From JBBEAM01 sp040882845 (GTDB lineage Bacteria; Pseudomonadota; Alphaproteobacteria; Kiloniellales; DSM-21159), in NCBI GenBank assembly GCA_040882845.1, contig JBBEAM010000013.1, forward strand, positions 248,001-312,000: a stretch of DNA of 64,000 nucleotides. Direction: 5' to 3'. Under the pieces are notes generated by a model. The model was not told the DNA's origin. It did not search any database and saw nothing but the letters and a program-made list of their open reading frames with translations. This document shows, one piece after another, positions 28,951 to 37,532 of the stretch (its first letter is position 1; each line of letters begins with the position of its first letter). The position numbers were made by a program, and so were the translations under genes.

Positions 28951-30993
28951 TCAGGCGAGGCCTCGGCGCCGGCGGGTGCGCGCGGCTCCGGCGGCGATCA
29001 GACGGTCTGCGACGATGGCAATGCTGGCGACGGCGAGGCCGGCGATGACGCCGCGCCCGACGTCGGCCTTGGTCAGGGCGATGTAGACCTCCTGCCCCAG
29101 CTCCCGGGTGCCGACCAGGGCGGTGATCACCAGCATGGAGATCGCCAGCATCACCGTCTGGTTGATGCCCAGCAGGATCTGCGGCAGGGCGAGCGGCAGC
29201 TTGATCTTCAGCAGCAGCTGCCGGCGGGTGCAGCCGGAGACGATGCCGGCCTCCATCAGCTGCGGATCTAGGGAGCGGATGCCGTGCGCGGTGTAGCGCA
29301 CCGCGGGCGCCAGAGCGTAGAGGATCACCGCGATCATGGCGGCGAAGTCGCCGACCCGGAACAGCATCACCACCGGGATCAGATAGACGAAGGCCGGCAG
29401 GGTCTGCAGCGTGTCGATGAAGCCGCCGATCGTCCGCCCGGCGCGCTGCGACTGCGCCGCCCAAATGCCGAGCGGAATGCCTATGGCCGCGGCGATCAGC
29501 ACCGAGACGCCGATCAGATAGACAGTGATCATCGCCTCTTCCCAGAGGCCGTTCATGAGAATGAACAGGCTCAGCAGGGCGCAGAGCAGGGCGAGGCGCC
29601 AGCCGCCGAGCCGGGCTCCGGCGAGGGTCACGAGCAGCATCACCCAGGGCCAGGGCAGGGCAAGCAGGAAGCGCTTCACAGGCAGCATCAGATTGAGCAG
29701 GAAGAAAGTCTTCACCGCTTCCAACTGGTCGTAGAAATTGACGTTGACCCACGCCACCAGGCCGGACCAGAGATCGCCGGTGGTGAAGCGCCACTCTGCC
29801 GGATAGCTCTGAACCAGGGGCAAAGCGAGGCCGGCCAGGCCGGTGCCGAGCACGATCAGCAGACAGGTGGCGCTCCAGGGATGGCGCCTGAGGTTCGAGC
29901 GGCGTGCCGCCGCCTCGTCGTGCACCGGAGGCGGGCGGTTGGCGAAGGCCTGGCTGAGCCGGTCGAGGGCGATGGCCAGGACGACGATGGCGACGCCGGC
30001 CTCGAGCCCCGCACCGATGTCGAGCCGGCGCAGCGAGGTCAGCACGTCGTAGCCCAGCCCGCCGGCGCCGATCATCGAGGCGATGATCACCATGTTGAGC
30101 GACAGCATGATCACCTGGTTGACGCCGACCATGAGATGCGGCTTGGCCGTGGGCACCAGCACCTTCCAGGTCATCTGCCGGCGGGTGCAGCCGGCCATGC
30201 GGCCGAAGTCGCGGATCTCGCCGGGCACGCTTTTCAGCGCCAGCATGGTGACCCGCACCATCGGCGGCATGGCGTAGACGATTGTGGCGATCATCGCCGC
30301 CACCGGCCCGAAGCCGAACAGGAAGAGAATCGGCACTAGGTAGGCGAAGATCGGGACGGTCTGCATCAGATCGAGCAGCGGAATCAGCGCCCGTTCGAAC
30401 CAGCGATAGCGGTAGCCGAGGATGCCGAAGGCCAGGCCCCCGGCGACGCCGAAAGGCACGGCGATGACGATCGAGGACAGCGTCACCATGGCGCTCTCCC
30501 ACTGCCCGAAGACCGCCAGGTAAAGGAAGCAGGCGGCGACGAAGGCGGCCAATTTCCAGTCGCGGGCGTAGTGGCCCATGGCCGCGACCACGGCGATCAC
30601 CGCGATCCAGGACAAGGGCGGCAGGATCTGCACCGCCTTGGAACCCTGTCCCGAGAGGAAACCGCTGGACAGCAGCGAGGTCGCGGCGGTCAGCGGCAGC
30701 TGCAGCAGCCAGGAAAGCGCGCGGGTCAGCTCGCGGAAGGTGAAGAGTCCAAAGGTTGCGTCCTCGACCAGCCAGGTCATGAAGGCCGAGACCCAGGCCT
30801 TCATCGAAATTTCCCAGCCGCGCGGGATCTCCATCAGCCAGTCCTGGCCGGTCGCTTCGGCCCAGTCCGCACCGTGGCTCGCCAGCACGAAGGAGGCGAC
30901 CAGCGCCGCCAGCCAGAACACGCCCAGCGGCGAGACCCGGGGCAAGGCGGCCCCCAGGCCTTCGGCGTGCTGCCGGACGCCGGCCTGTTTCAT
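28951..30993 (-). CDS. Glycine-betaine-type ABC transporter permease with two ProW domains in tandem
   Basis: 680 residues, about twice a ProW permease. Two homologous halves are visible: FGQWESAMVTLSSIVIAV... to LRRLDIGAGLEA, and WEEAMITVYLIGVSVLIAAAI... to LTKADVGRGV. Each has the permease EAA-like segment GCTRRQ (…FGRMAGCTRRQMTWKVLVPTA and …AGIVSGCTRRQLLLKIKLP). Roughly 12-14 membrane spans in total. The ATG overlaps the ProV gene stop as ATGA. The 1012-codon frame extends upstream but that part is the ProV gene in another frame. Two domains in one chain may make a pseudo-dimeric channel. Confidence 0.9.
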   Translation of the reverse strand: MKQAGVRQHAEGLGAALPRVSPLGVFWLAALVASFVLASHGADWAEATGQDWLMEIPRGWEISMKAWVSAFMTWLVEDATFGLFTFRELTRALSWLLQLPLTAATSLLSSGFLSGQGSKAVQILPPLSWIAVIAVVAAMGHYARDWKLAAFVAACFLYLAVFGQWESAMVTLSSIVIAVPFGVAGGLAFGILGYRYRWFERALIPLLDLMQTVPIFAYLVPILFLFGFGPVAAMIATIVYAMPPMVRVTMLALKSVPGEIRDFGRMAGCTRRQMTWKVLVPTAKPHLMVGVNQVIMLSLNMVIIASMIGAGGLGYDVLTSLRRLDIGAGLEAGVAIVVLAIALDRLSQAFANRPPPVHDEAAARRSNLRRHPWSATCLLIVLGTGLAGLALPLVQSYPAEWRFTTGDLWSGLVAWVNVNFYDQLEAVKTFFLLNLMLPVKRFLLALPWPWVMLLVTLAGARLGGWRLALLCALLSLFILMNGLWEEAMITVYLIGVSVLIAAAIGIPLGIWAAQSQRAGRTIGGFIDTLQTLPAFVYLIPVVMLFRVGDFAAMIAVILYALAPAVRYTAHGIRSLDPQLMEAGIVSGCTRRQLLLKIKLPLALPQILLGINQTVMLAISMLVITALVGTRELGQEVYIALTKADVGRGVIAGLAVASIAIVADRLIAAGAARTRRRRGLA

Positions 30994-32039
30994 CCGCCGG
31001 CCTTCCAGCGCCCGACCAGGAGGTCGACGATGCCCTGGCGGTCGAGACTTCCGACGACCTGGCCGTTCGCGTCGACCACGGCGTGGGGCTTGTCGGCAGC
31101 TTCGACCCGGTCGGCGATGCTTTCGATGCGGGCGTCGGCGGGAATCTCTCCAGCGATCGCTCCGCGCGGAGCTCCCGGAATCATCACCGCGGCGGCAGAG
31201 AGCACCTTGGCGCGCGGGATGTGCTTGGTGAACTCGGCGACGTAGTCGGTGGCCGGCGCCATCACCAGTTCCTCCGGCGTGCCGGTCTGGATGATCGCGC
31301 CGTCCTTCATGATGGCGATGCGGTCGGCGAGGCGGATCGCCTCGTCGAAGTCGTGGGTGATGAAGACGATGGTCTTGTGCAGCACGTTCTGCAGGCGCAG
31401 GAATTCGTCCTGCATCTCGCGGCGGATCAGCGGGTCGAGCGCCGAGAAGGGCTCGTCGAGGAACCACAGCTCGGGCTTGACCGCGAGAGAGCGTGCGATG
31501 CCGACGCGCTGCTGCTGGCCGCCGGAGAGCTCGCGCGGGTAGTAGGCCTCGCGGCCCTGCAGCCCGACCAGCTCGATCACCTCGCGGGCCTGCTGCTCGC
31601 GCTTGTGGCGGGAAACGCCCTGCACCTCCAGCGGGAAGGCGACGTTGCCCAAGACCGTCAGATGCGGCAGCAGGGCGAAGTTCTGGAACACCATGCCCAT
31701 CTTGTGGCGGCGGAGTTCGATCATCTCCGCTTCGCTGGCGCGCAGCAGATTCTGGCCTTCGAAAAGGATCTCGCCGCCGGTCGGCTCGATCAGGCGGGAC
31801 AGGCAGCGCACCAGGGTCGACTTGCCGGAGCCGGAAAGCCCCATGATGACGAAGATCTCGCCCTCGCGGACCTCCAGGTTGGCATCGCGCACCGCGCCGA
31901 TCAGCCCGGCTTCGCGCAGCGCCGCGTCGTCGGGCGCGTTGCCGTGCTCGGCCAGCACCCGCTCGGCATGCTGTCCGAATAGCTTCCAAACGCCCTTGCA
32001 GGCGACTTTGACGGGAGGGTTCGACACTGGAGGTGGCAC
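30990..32039 (-). CDS. Glycine-betaine/proline-type ABC transporter ATPase (ProV-like)
   Basis: 349 residues: Walker A GLSGSGKS, Q-loop VFQNFALLPH, signature LSGGQQQRVGIAR, Walker B ELWFLDEPFSALDP and H-loop ITHDFDEA. The C-terminal part (after about 270) is CBS-like (HAVVDANGQVVGSLDRQG), as in osmoregulated ProV/OpuA. Energises import of the compound bound by the ProX-like protein. It is the second gene of the operon with the tandem permease following directly. A hairpin lies between it and the binding-protein gene. Confidence 0.93.
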   Translation of the reverse strand: MPPPVSNPPVKVACKGVWKLFGQHAERVLAEHGNAPDDAALREAGLIGAVRDANLEVREGEIFVIMGLSGSGKSTLVRCLSRLIEPTGGEILFEGQNLLRASEAEMIELRRHKMGMVFQNFALLPHLTVLGNVAFPLEVQGVSRHKREQQAREVIELVGLQGREAYYPRELSGGQQQRVGIARSLAVKPELWFLDEPFSALDPLIRREMQDEFLRLQNVLHKTIVFITHDFDEAIRLADRIAIMKDGAIIQTGTPEELVMAPATDYVAEFTKHIPRAKVLSAAAVMIPGAPRGAIAGEIPADARIESIADRVEAADKPHAVVDANGQVVGSLDRQGIVDLLVGRWKAGG

Positions 32040-32092
32040 CCCTGCCTAGGCTAGGGACGAAGAATCCTGACCGCCGCGGCGGCCGCTAAAGC

Positions 32093-32131
32093 GGTGCCGG
32101 AGCCGCCCGAAACGGTGGCGGCCCCGGCACC
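32093..32131 (-). terminator. Intergenic hairpin between the proX-like and proV-like genes
   Basis: An 8-bp outer stem (GGTGCCGG 32093-32100 with CCGGCACC 32124-32131), one mismatch, then a 6-bp inner stem (32102-32107 with 32117-32122), loop 32108-32116. It follows the binding-protein stop without a U-tract. This arrangement is common where the binding protein must be made in excess of the ATPase. Partial terminator or mRNA-stability element. Confidence 0.5.
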
Positions 32132-32144
32132 TCAGGGAGGAAGC

Positions 32145-33095
32145 CTACTGGATCCAGGTCTTCCAGGTTTCCTCGTTGTCGGCGATCCACTGCGCCACCA
32201 CGGCGTCGAGGTCTTCGCCCTCGAGGTCGACCTTGACGATCATCGCCGACATCTCGTCGTTGCCGATGGTGAAGGCCTTGATCGCCTCATAGGCGCCCGG
32301 CCACTTGTCCTTGACCCCGGCCCAGGCGACCTTCCAGATCGGCCCGCGCGGCTTGCCGCAGTCATAGGCCATGTCGGGATTGCTGCCCCAGGAGGGGTCG
32401 TCGTAGCACTCCGGCGTGTATTCGGGGAACTCGACCCACTCGCCCTCGAACTTGGCCGGGGCCCAGTGCGGGGTATAGACCCACAGCAGGATCGGCGCCT
32501 GGCGCTGATAGGCCGATTCCAGCTCGGCGAAGAGCGCCGCGTCGGTGCCGGCGTGAACCACCTCGTAGTCGAGATCCAGAGCTTCGGCGCGCTCGTCGTC
32601 GAAGCCGCCCCAGGTCACGGGTCCGCCGAGATAGCGGCCCTTCGGTGCGGTCTCGGGGACCGAGAATGCCTCGGCGCAGTCGTTGAGGGCTTCCCAGTTC
32701 GGCAGGCCGGGGCAGCGTTCCTTCATATAGAGGGGGTACCACCACTCCTCGATCGCCTGCATCCCGGTCTCGCCGAGATTTTCGACCTGCCCGGTCGCCG
32801 TGGCCTCGTCCATCGCCTCGCGGCCGGTGGTCTCCCACATCTCCATGGCAACGTGGAGATCGCCGGTCTTCAGTCCGGCGAACTGGGCGATGTAGTCGGC
32901 CTGCACGTAGTCGATGTTATAGCCGGCCTCCTTCAGCACCTCGCCCATCAGCTTGGTGGTGATCAGCTGGCCGGTCCAGTCGTGCAAGGTCAGTTTGATC
33001 GGATCCTCGGACTCCTGCGCCGCTGCCGGGGCGAGGGCGCTCAGGGCCAAGGCGGCCGCTCCCAGGAGCGGCATGGCCAAAGGTGTAAACCTCAT
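32145..33095 (-). CDS. ProX/OpuAC-like quaternary-amine substrate-binding protein
   Basis: 316 residues with a Sec signal peptide ending AAAQ|ES (about residue 26-27). The mature part shows the type II periplasmic-binding pattern of betaine binders: KLTLHDWTGQLI, LKTGDLHVAMEMWE, ILLWVYTPHWAPAK. The many Trp and Tyr suggest an aromatic cage for a quaternary ammonium. Cysteines in CPGLPNW, NDCAEA, PECYDD and YDCGKP could form disulfides. Ligand class is known for the family, exact ligand unknown. First gene of the operon; GGGAG lies 9 bases upstream. Confidence 0.92.
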   Translation of the reverse strand: MRFTPLAMPLLGAAALALSALAPAAAQESEDPIKLTLHDWTGQLITTKLMGEVLKEAGYNIDYVQADYIAQFAGLKTGDLHVAMEMWETTGREAMDEATATGQVENLGETGMQAIEEWWYPLYMKERCPGLPNWEALNDCAEAFSVPETAPKGRYLGGPVTWGGFDDERAEALDLDYEVVHAGTDAALFAELESAYQRQAPILLWVYTPHWAPAKFEGEWVEFPEYTPECYDDPSWGSNPDMAYDCGKPRGPIWKVAWAGVKDKWPGAYEAIKAFTIGNDEMSAMIVKVDLEGEDLDAVVAQWIADNEETWKTWIQ

Positions 33096-33241
33096 CAGTT
33101 TCGTTCTCCCTGTTCGTGCTCTGCGCGTGTTGCTCTTTTGCGGGTGTCGTTCTCTGCGCGGTTTCTCCGGCCTGCCGCTGCGCGGGCGGGCAAGCGTCGA
33201 TGGGAAAAATGATCCAGGGAAAAGCCACAAAAGGTCAAGGC

Positions 33242-33264
33242 AAATCCACATTTTCTGTGGATTT
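33242..33264. promoter_or_regulatory. Perfect inverted repeat, candidate operator for the divergent DeoR regulator
   Basis: AAATCCACA (33242-33250) and TGTGGATTT (33256-33264) are an exact 9-bp inverted repeat with spacer TTTTC, in the 237-base gap between the proX-like gene (minus) and the deoR-like gene (plus). On the minus strand a TTGACC box lies just downstream, which could be the -35 of the operon. Location and symmetry fit a repressor operator. Confidence 0.6.
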
Positions 33265-33332
33265 CCTCGGCCGGCCCGCAGATGATCGCTGAAATGTTGC
33301 GGCGGCGCGCGACGCCGTATAGGGAGGCGAGA

Positions 33333-34091
33333 ATGTTTCAATCGCGGCGGCAGTCCGAGATCCTTCAGGCCGTACGTCTGTCCGGGTCCTGCAGCATCGG
33401 CGAGCTGGCCGAGCGCTTCGAGGTCTCCGGCGAGACCATCCGCCGGACAGTCAAGCCGCTGGTGTCCCAGGGCCTGGTGCGGCGGGTGCACGGCGGCGTC
33501 ACCCTGCCCGAGCGTCTGCAGGAGCCGCCGTTTCACAAGCGCATGCAGCAGAACAGCGCCGAGAAGCAGCGCATCGCGCGCAAGGTCGCCGAGCAGGTCG
33601 ACAACGGCGACACCCTGATTCTCGACTGCGGCTCGACCACCACCTATGTCGCCCGGGCGCTGAGCCAGCATCGCGGCCTGGTGGTGGTGACCAACTCGGC
33701 GGAGATCGCGCGCACCCTGGCGACCAACGATTCCAACAAGGTCTTCATGGCCGGCGGCGAGCTGCGTTCCGACGACACCGCCTCGCTGGGGCCGGAAGCC
33801 TTGAGCTTCGTCGGCCAGTTCCAGGTCCGCCACGCCATCCTCTCCCTGGGGGCGATCGACGACACCGGCAACATGATGGTCTATCACCTTTCTGAAGCGG
33901 ACTTCTCCCGCGCGGTGATGGCGCGGGCGGAGAACGTCATCGTCGCCGTCGATCATTCCAAGTTCGGCCGCAAGGGGCTGGTGCGGATCTGCGAGCCCGG
34001 CCGGGTCGACAGCCTGGTCACTGACGCGCCGCCGCCGGAGCCCCTGCGCGGCCACCTGGACTCCGCCGAGGTGGAAATCCTGGTGGCCTAG
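33333..34091 (+). CDS. DeoR/GlpR-family transcriptional regulator
   Basis: 252 residues. The N-terminal helix-turn-helix is CSIGELAERFEVSGETIRR (about 20-38). The sensor half has GDTLILDCGSTTTYVARAL, a sugar-phosphate-isomerase-like domain that in this family binds phosphorylated metabolites. The segment after the helix (RRTVKPLVSQGLVRRVHGG) differs slightly from the usual RRDL. Divergent from the transport operon, so probably its local regulator. Start at 33333 with AGGGAGG upstream; the frame runs further upstream without a credible start. Confidence 0.92.
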   Translation: MFQSRRQSEILQAVRLSGSCSIGELAERFEVSGETIRRTVKPLVSQGLVRRVHGGVTLPERLQEPPFHKRMQQNSAEKQRIARKVAEQVDNGDTLILDCGSTTTYVARALSQHRGLVVVTNSAEIARTLATNDSNKVFMAGGELRSDDTASLGPEALSFVGQFQVRHAILSLGAIDDTGNMMVYHLSEADFSRAVMARAENVIVAVDHSKFGRKGLVRICEPGRVDSLVTDAPPPEPLRGHLDSAEVEILVA

Positions 34092-34137
34092 GGTGCTCCC
34101 TAGCCCGCAGATTTCTTTGTAAAAGCCGCCTGCTTTC

Positions 34138-34166
34138 TTGACAGTTCGCCCCCTGCGCGGATAACT
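34138..34166 (+). promoter_or_regulatory. Strong candidate promoter of the three-gene envelope operon
   Basis: TTGACA (34138-34143), a perfect -35, is followed by GATAAC/ATAACT at 34160-34166 with a 16-17 base spacer. The predicted transcript starts near 34172. It lies ahead of the small membrane protein gene, which makes a GTG or later start for that gene more likely than the TTG at 34182. Confidence 0.6.
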
Positions 34167-34223
34167 TCGGTAGGCTTTAACTTGCGGTTTGGCTGGCCGC
34201 GATCCGTAGGGCAGCGGCCCGCG

Positions 34224-34511
34224 GTGGATCAACTGGGGGATGGAACCCTGCGAAGCAAAACGACCCTCGGCGCCCTGGCGGCGCTGTTTGTGATCGGCTC
34301 GACGGCGCCGGCCCATGCCTATCTCGATCCGGGCACGGCGAGCATCCTGATTCAGGGGGCGATCGGTACGGTCGCCGCCGGCCTGGTGCTGATCAGGGTC
34401 TATTGGTACAGGCTGAAGGACATGTTCGGCTCCAAGTCCGAAACCGCGTCCAGCGGCGCCGCCGCCATGAGTGATGAAGGCCGTGACGCTGGATCCAAGT
34501 CGGACAGTTAG
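34224..34511 (+). CDS. Small membrane protein with YLDPGTASI motif, unknown function
   Basis: About 95 residues from GTG 34224. An N-terminal hydrophobic stretch LGALAALFVIGSTAPAHA looks like a signal peptide with AHA cleavage. The mature N-terminus is AYLDPGTASILIQ, a hallmark seen in a family of small proteins near polysaccharide enzymes. A second membrane segment (AIGTVAAGLVLIRVYWYRL) and a polar Ser/Asp tail follow. The starting codon is uncertain (TTG 34182, GTG 34224 or a CTG). It overlaps the following methyltransferase start by 38 bases, so the two are coupled. Function not known to me. Confidence 0.7.
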   Translation: MDQLGDGTLRSKTTLGALAALFVIGSTAPAHAYLDPGTASILIQGAIGTVAAGLVLIRVYWYRLKDMFGSKSETASSGAAAMSDEGRDAGSKSDS

Positions 34512-35871
34512 GGACCCGGGCTCCTTCCGCGACCCCTCCGGGCAGATCTTCCATAGGAACGGCCGCATCTTCCGCAGCGTCTCGCCGGCGGCTGCGGAGG
34601 ACTTTGCGGCGCTGCGCGACAGCGGCCTGCTCGCGGAGCTGACCGCGCACGGCCTGCTGATCGAGTCCGAGGAGGCCGATCGCGCGCTCCTGGGCGATCA
34701 GGCCGGGCAAGCGGCCCTGCTGCTCGAGCATCCCCGCCTGTCCTTCGTCAGCTATCCCTACGAGTGGCCCTTCGCGCTGCTGCAGCAGGCCGCTCTGCTG
34801 CACCTCGACTTGCAGCTGCGTGCCCTGGAGCGGAATTTCGCCCTCTCCGACGCCACGGCCTACAACGTGCAGTTCCGCGCCGGGCGGCCGGTCTTCATCG
34901 ACCTGCTGTCGCTGCGGCCCTATCGCGAGGGCGAGTTTTGGGCCGGCTACAAGCAGTTCTGCGAGCAGTTCGTCAATCCCCTGGCGCTGCGTTCCAAGCT
35001 CGGCGTGCCGCACAACGACTGGTACCGGGGCAGCCTGGAGGGCCTGACGGCGCGCGATCTCGCGCCGCTGCTCAAGCTGCGCCACAAGCTCTCCTTCAAC
35101 GTCTTCTCGCATATCGTGCTGCAGGCGCGGGTCGGCGCGGCCAGCGACCGGGAGGACACGGCCAAGCTGCAGGCGCTGCGCGACAAGGGGCTGTCGAAGA
35201 CCCGCTACCGGGCGTTGCTGCAGGCGCTGCGGAGTTGGATCGCCGGGCTGAAAGCCAGGCCGGTGGCGCCCGGCGCGGCCCGGCCGCAGATTTTGGAAGC
35301 CGAGTCCGCGGTGCGGGCCTTCGCCGCCGAGGTCAATCCGAACCAGCTCTGGGCGCTCGGCTGCGGCGACGGCGCGCTGGCCACGGCGGCGCTCGACGCC
35401 GGGGCCGGGGAGGTCATCGGATTCGAGGCCGATCCCGACCTGCTGGAGGCGGCGGCGGCGCGCGGTCACGGCCGTGCCCTGCTGCCGCTCTATCTGCCGC
35501 CGGCCAATCCCAGCCCCGGACAGGGCTGGAACGGCGCCGAACGCAAGAGCCTGGCGGCGCGGCGTTCCGCCGATGCCCTGCTCGCGCTCGGCGCGGTGCA
35601 GGAGCTGGCGATTGGCCACAACATCCCCCTCGCCGAGGCGGTGGCCTGGCTGATCGGCCTGGCGCCCCGGGGCCTGGTCGATTTCGCGGGCAAGGAGGAT
35701 TCCGAGGTCCGCCGCCGCCTGCTGCTGCGCGAGGACATCTTCCCCGATTACCAGGAGGCGCGCTTCCGCGACCTGCTCTCCCAGGCCGCCGAGATCGAAG
35801 CCGAAGAGACCCTGCCGAGCGGCCGCACGCTGTTCCGCTACCGCCGCAAGCCGGCTGCCGAGAAGGAATAG
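34474..35871 (+). CDS. SAM-dependent methyltransferase-like protein
   Basis: 465 residues. An N-terminal domain of unknown type (LSDATAYNVQFRAGRPVFIDLLSLRPYREGEFW) is followed by a class I methyltransferase region with WALGCGDGALATAALDAGAGEVIGFEADP as the SAM motif I and II. NIPLAEAVAWLIGLAPRGLVDF may be the later acidic region. Such two-part proteins resemble NoeA-like or nodulation-associated methyltransferases, but I am not sure. The ATG lies inside the upstream gene. It precedes the sulfatase-like gene by 5 bases. Confidence 0.8.
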   Translation: MKAVTLDPSRTVRDPGSFRDPSGQIFHRNGRIFRSVSPAAAEDFAALRDSGLLAELTAHGLLIESEEADRALLGDQAGQAALLLEHPRLSFVSYPYEWPFALLQQAALLHLDLQLRALERNFALSDATAYNVQFRAGRPVFIDLLSLRPYREGEFWAGYKQFCEQFVNPLALRSKLGVPHNDWYRGSLEGLTARDLAPLLKLRHKLSFNVFSHIVLQARVGAASDREDTAKLQALRDKGLSKTRYRALLQALRSWIAGLKARPVAPGAARPQILEAESAVRAFAAEVNPNQLWALGCGDGALATAALDAGAGEVIGFEADPDLLEAAAARGHGRALLPLYLPPANPSPGQGWNGAERKSLAARRSADALLALGAVQELAIGHNIPLAEAVAWLIGLAPRGLVDFAGKEDSEVRRRLLLREDIFPDYQEARFRDLLSQAAEIEAEETLPSGRTLFRYRRKPAAEKE

Positions 35872-35876
35872 ACCCG

Positions 35877-37520
35877 ATGAACGGCAAGACCCGCGCGGTG
35901 CCGCGCCGCGCGCCCTTCCTGCTCTGGCTGGTGACGCCGCTGGCCGCGGCGGCGAGCCCGATCCTGGCCTTCTACGCCTTTCAGAACTATCCGATCCTCT
36001 CCACCGAAGGTCTGGCCTTTCTCGGCCTTGCCGCCGCGATCGCGCTACTCGGCGGCTGCCTCGCCTGGCTGCTCGGGCGGCTTGGCCAGGCGTTGCTGAT
36101 CGGCGCCTCGCTCGCCTTCGTCGTCGATTCCATGATCGGCGCCGACGTCTGGTCCTACGACTCCCTCTACAAGGTGCTCGGCGCCTTCGCGCTCGGCGCG
36201 TTGTTCGGCTGGCTGCTGCGCCGCCACGCCATGAGCGTCGCCGCCGTCGGCTTTTCGGCGGTGCTGCTCTCGACCCTGCTGCTGCCGCCGGCGCCCTACG
36301 CGCCGCTCGGCACCTTTGGCGCCGCCGCAGAGGGCGCGGCCAGCTTGCCGCCGGTGGTGCATGTGGTCTTCGACAGCCACATCGGCCTCGCCGGGATCCC
36401 TCTCGGTATCGAGGGCGGGCGAGAGTCCAAGCAGGCGATCCGGGATTTCTGGCGCAAGTGGGAGTTCCGCGGCTTCGCCCGCGCCTATACGCGCTATCAG
36501 TGGACTCATCAGTCGGTGCCGAAGATCCTCAATCCCGACCTGCCGCGCGACGCCTTCATCGGCGCGCTGCTCGGCGATATCCGCGAGACCTTCCCCGACA
36601 ACAGCTACTTCGCCGCGCTGGAGGATGCCGGCTACAAGCTCAACGTCGTGCAGCCCGACTTCATGGAGTACTGCCAGCCGAAGGACAGTAGCGTCGCGCG
36701 CTGCGTCACCTACCCCTACGCGACGCTGGCGTGGATGGCGGACTCGCCGCTCGCCCTGGGCGACCGGCTGACGATGCTGCTGATCGGCCTGATCAAGAAG
36801 TCGACCATCCTGACCCACCTCAACAAGTATTATGAGCGGCTTCCGGTGCTGGGGATCGAGGTGGCGACGATCCCGAAGGCGGCGCGGCTCTACACCCCGC
36901 TCGCCGCGCGCCAGGAGATTGAAGCCGAGGCCGCCTTCATCCGCGATGCCGGGCGCGGCCAGTTCCATTTCCTGCACATCCTGCTGCCGCATCAGCCGTA
37001 TCTCTACGAGGGCGACTGCGCGCTCAAGCCGACCGGCGCGCCCTGGTGGGTTCACCATCCGACCGGCGATGCGGCGGAGAACACCACCGAGGAAAGCCGG
37101 CGGGAAGAGTACCGCCGCTACTTCGAGCAGCTGCGCTGCACCGTCAAGTTGATGGACGGCTTCATGGCGACGATCCTGGAAAGTCCCGACTTCGCCGACG
37201 CCGTGTTCTTTTTCCACGCCGATCACGGCTCGCGACTCAGCCGCAAGAGCTTCCGGGCCACTGCGCCGGAAGAGCTCTCTCTGGACGATATCCTGGACCT
37301 GCACTCGGTGATCGCCGCCCTGCGCGCGCCGGGGATCGAGCCGGGAGTCGAGCAGACGCAGCGCGCCCTCGACGAGATCTTCGTTCACGAAGCCGGGCCG
37401 GCGATGGGACTCGATCTGCCGGACGGCGAGGTGCTGGGCGACCGGATCTACCAGTTCTGGCTGACGCCGGAAGACACCAACAGCCGGATCATGCCGGAGA
37501 TTCCGATCGCCCGGCCCTGA
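35877..37520 (+). CDS. Membrane-anchored sulfatase/alkaline phosphatase superfamily protein
   Basis: 547 residues. Four or five N-terminal membrane helices (1-150) are followed by a soluble, periplasm-facing domain: VVHVVFDSHIGLAGIPLG, YTRYQWTHQSVPKILNP, FHFLHILLPHQPYLY and FFFHADHGSRLS, matching the metal-site layout of LtaS/phosphoglycerol or phosphoethanolamine transferases. The nucleophile usually Ser/Thr/Cys; here candidates are T or S around WTHQSVPK. Substrate unknown; likely modifies a surface glycan or lipid. Operon with the small protein and methyltransferase; a terminator follows. Confidence 0.8.
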   Translation: MNGKTRAVPRRAPFLLWLVTPLAAAASPILAFYAFQNYPILSTEGLAFLGLAAAIALLGGCLAWLLGRLGQALLIGASLAFVVDSMIGADVWSYDSLYKVLGAFALGALFGWLLRRHAMSVAAVGFSAVLLSTLLLPPAPYAPLGTFGAAAEGAASLPPVVHVVFDSHIGLAGIPLGIEGGRESKQAIRDFWRKWEFRGFARAYTRYQWTHQSVPKILNPDLPRDAFIGALLGDIRETFPDNSYFAALEDAGYKLNVVQPDFMEYCQPKDSSVARCVTYPYATLAWMADSPLALGDRLTMLLIGLIKKSTILTHLNKYYERLPVLGIEVATIPKAARLYTPLAARQEIEAEAAFIRDAGRGQFHFLHILLPHQPYLYEGDCALKPTGAPWWVHHPTGDAAENTTEESRREEYRRYFEQLRCTVKLMDGFMATILESPDFADAVFFFHADHGSRLSRKSFRATAPEELSLDDILDLHSVIAALRAPGIEPGVEQTQRALDEIFVHEAGPAMGLDLPDGEVLGDRIYQFWLTPEDTNSRIMPEIPIARP

Positions 37521-37532
37521 TGGGGTGCTTTG

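Noticed and set aside
30994..31989. Longer N-terminus for the tandem permease
   Set aside because: The upstream part reads as the ProV gene in a shifted frame and lacks hydrophobic spans; MKQAGVR at 30993 with ATGA overlap is the sensible start.
34088..34103. CTAGGG-TGCT-CCCTAG hairpin at the deoR end
   Set aside because: Only a 6-bp stem overlapping the stop codon with no T-tract; too weak for a terminator call.
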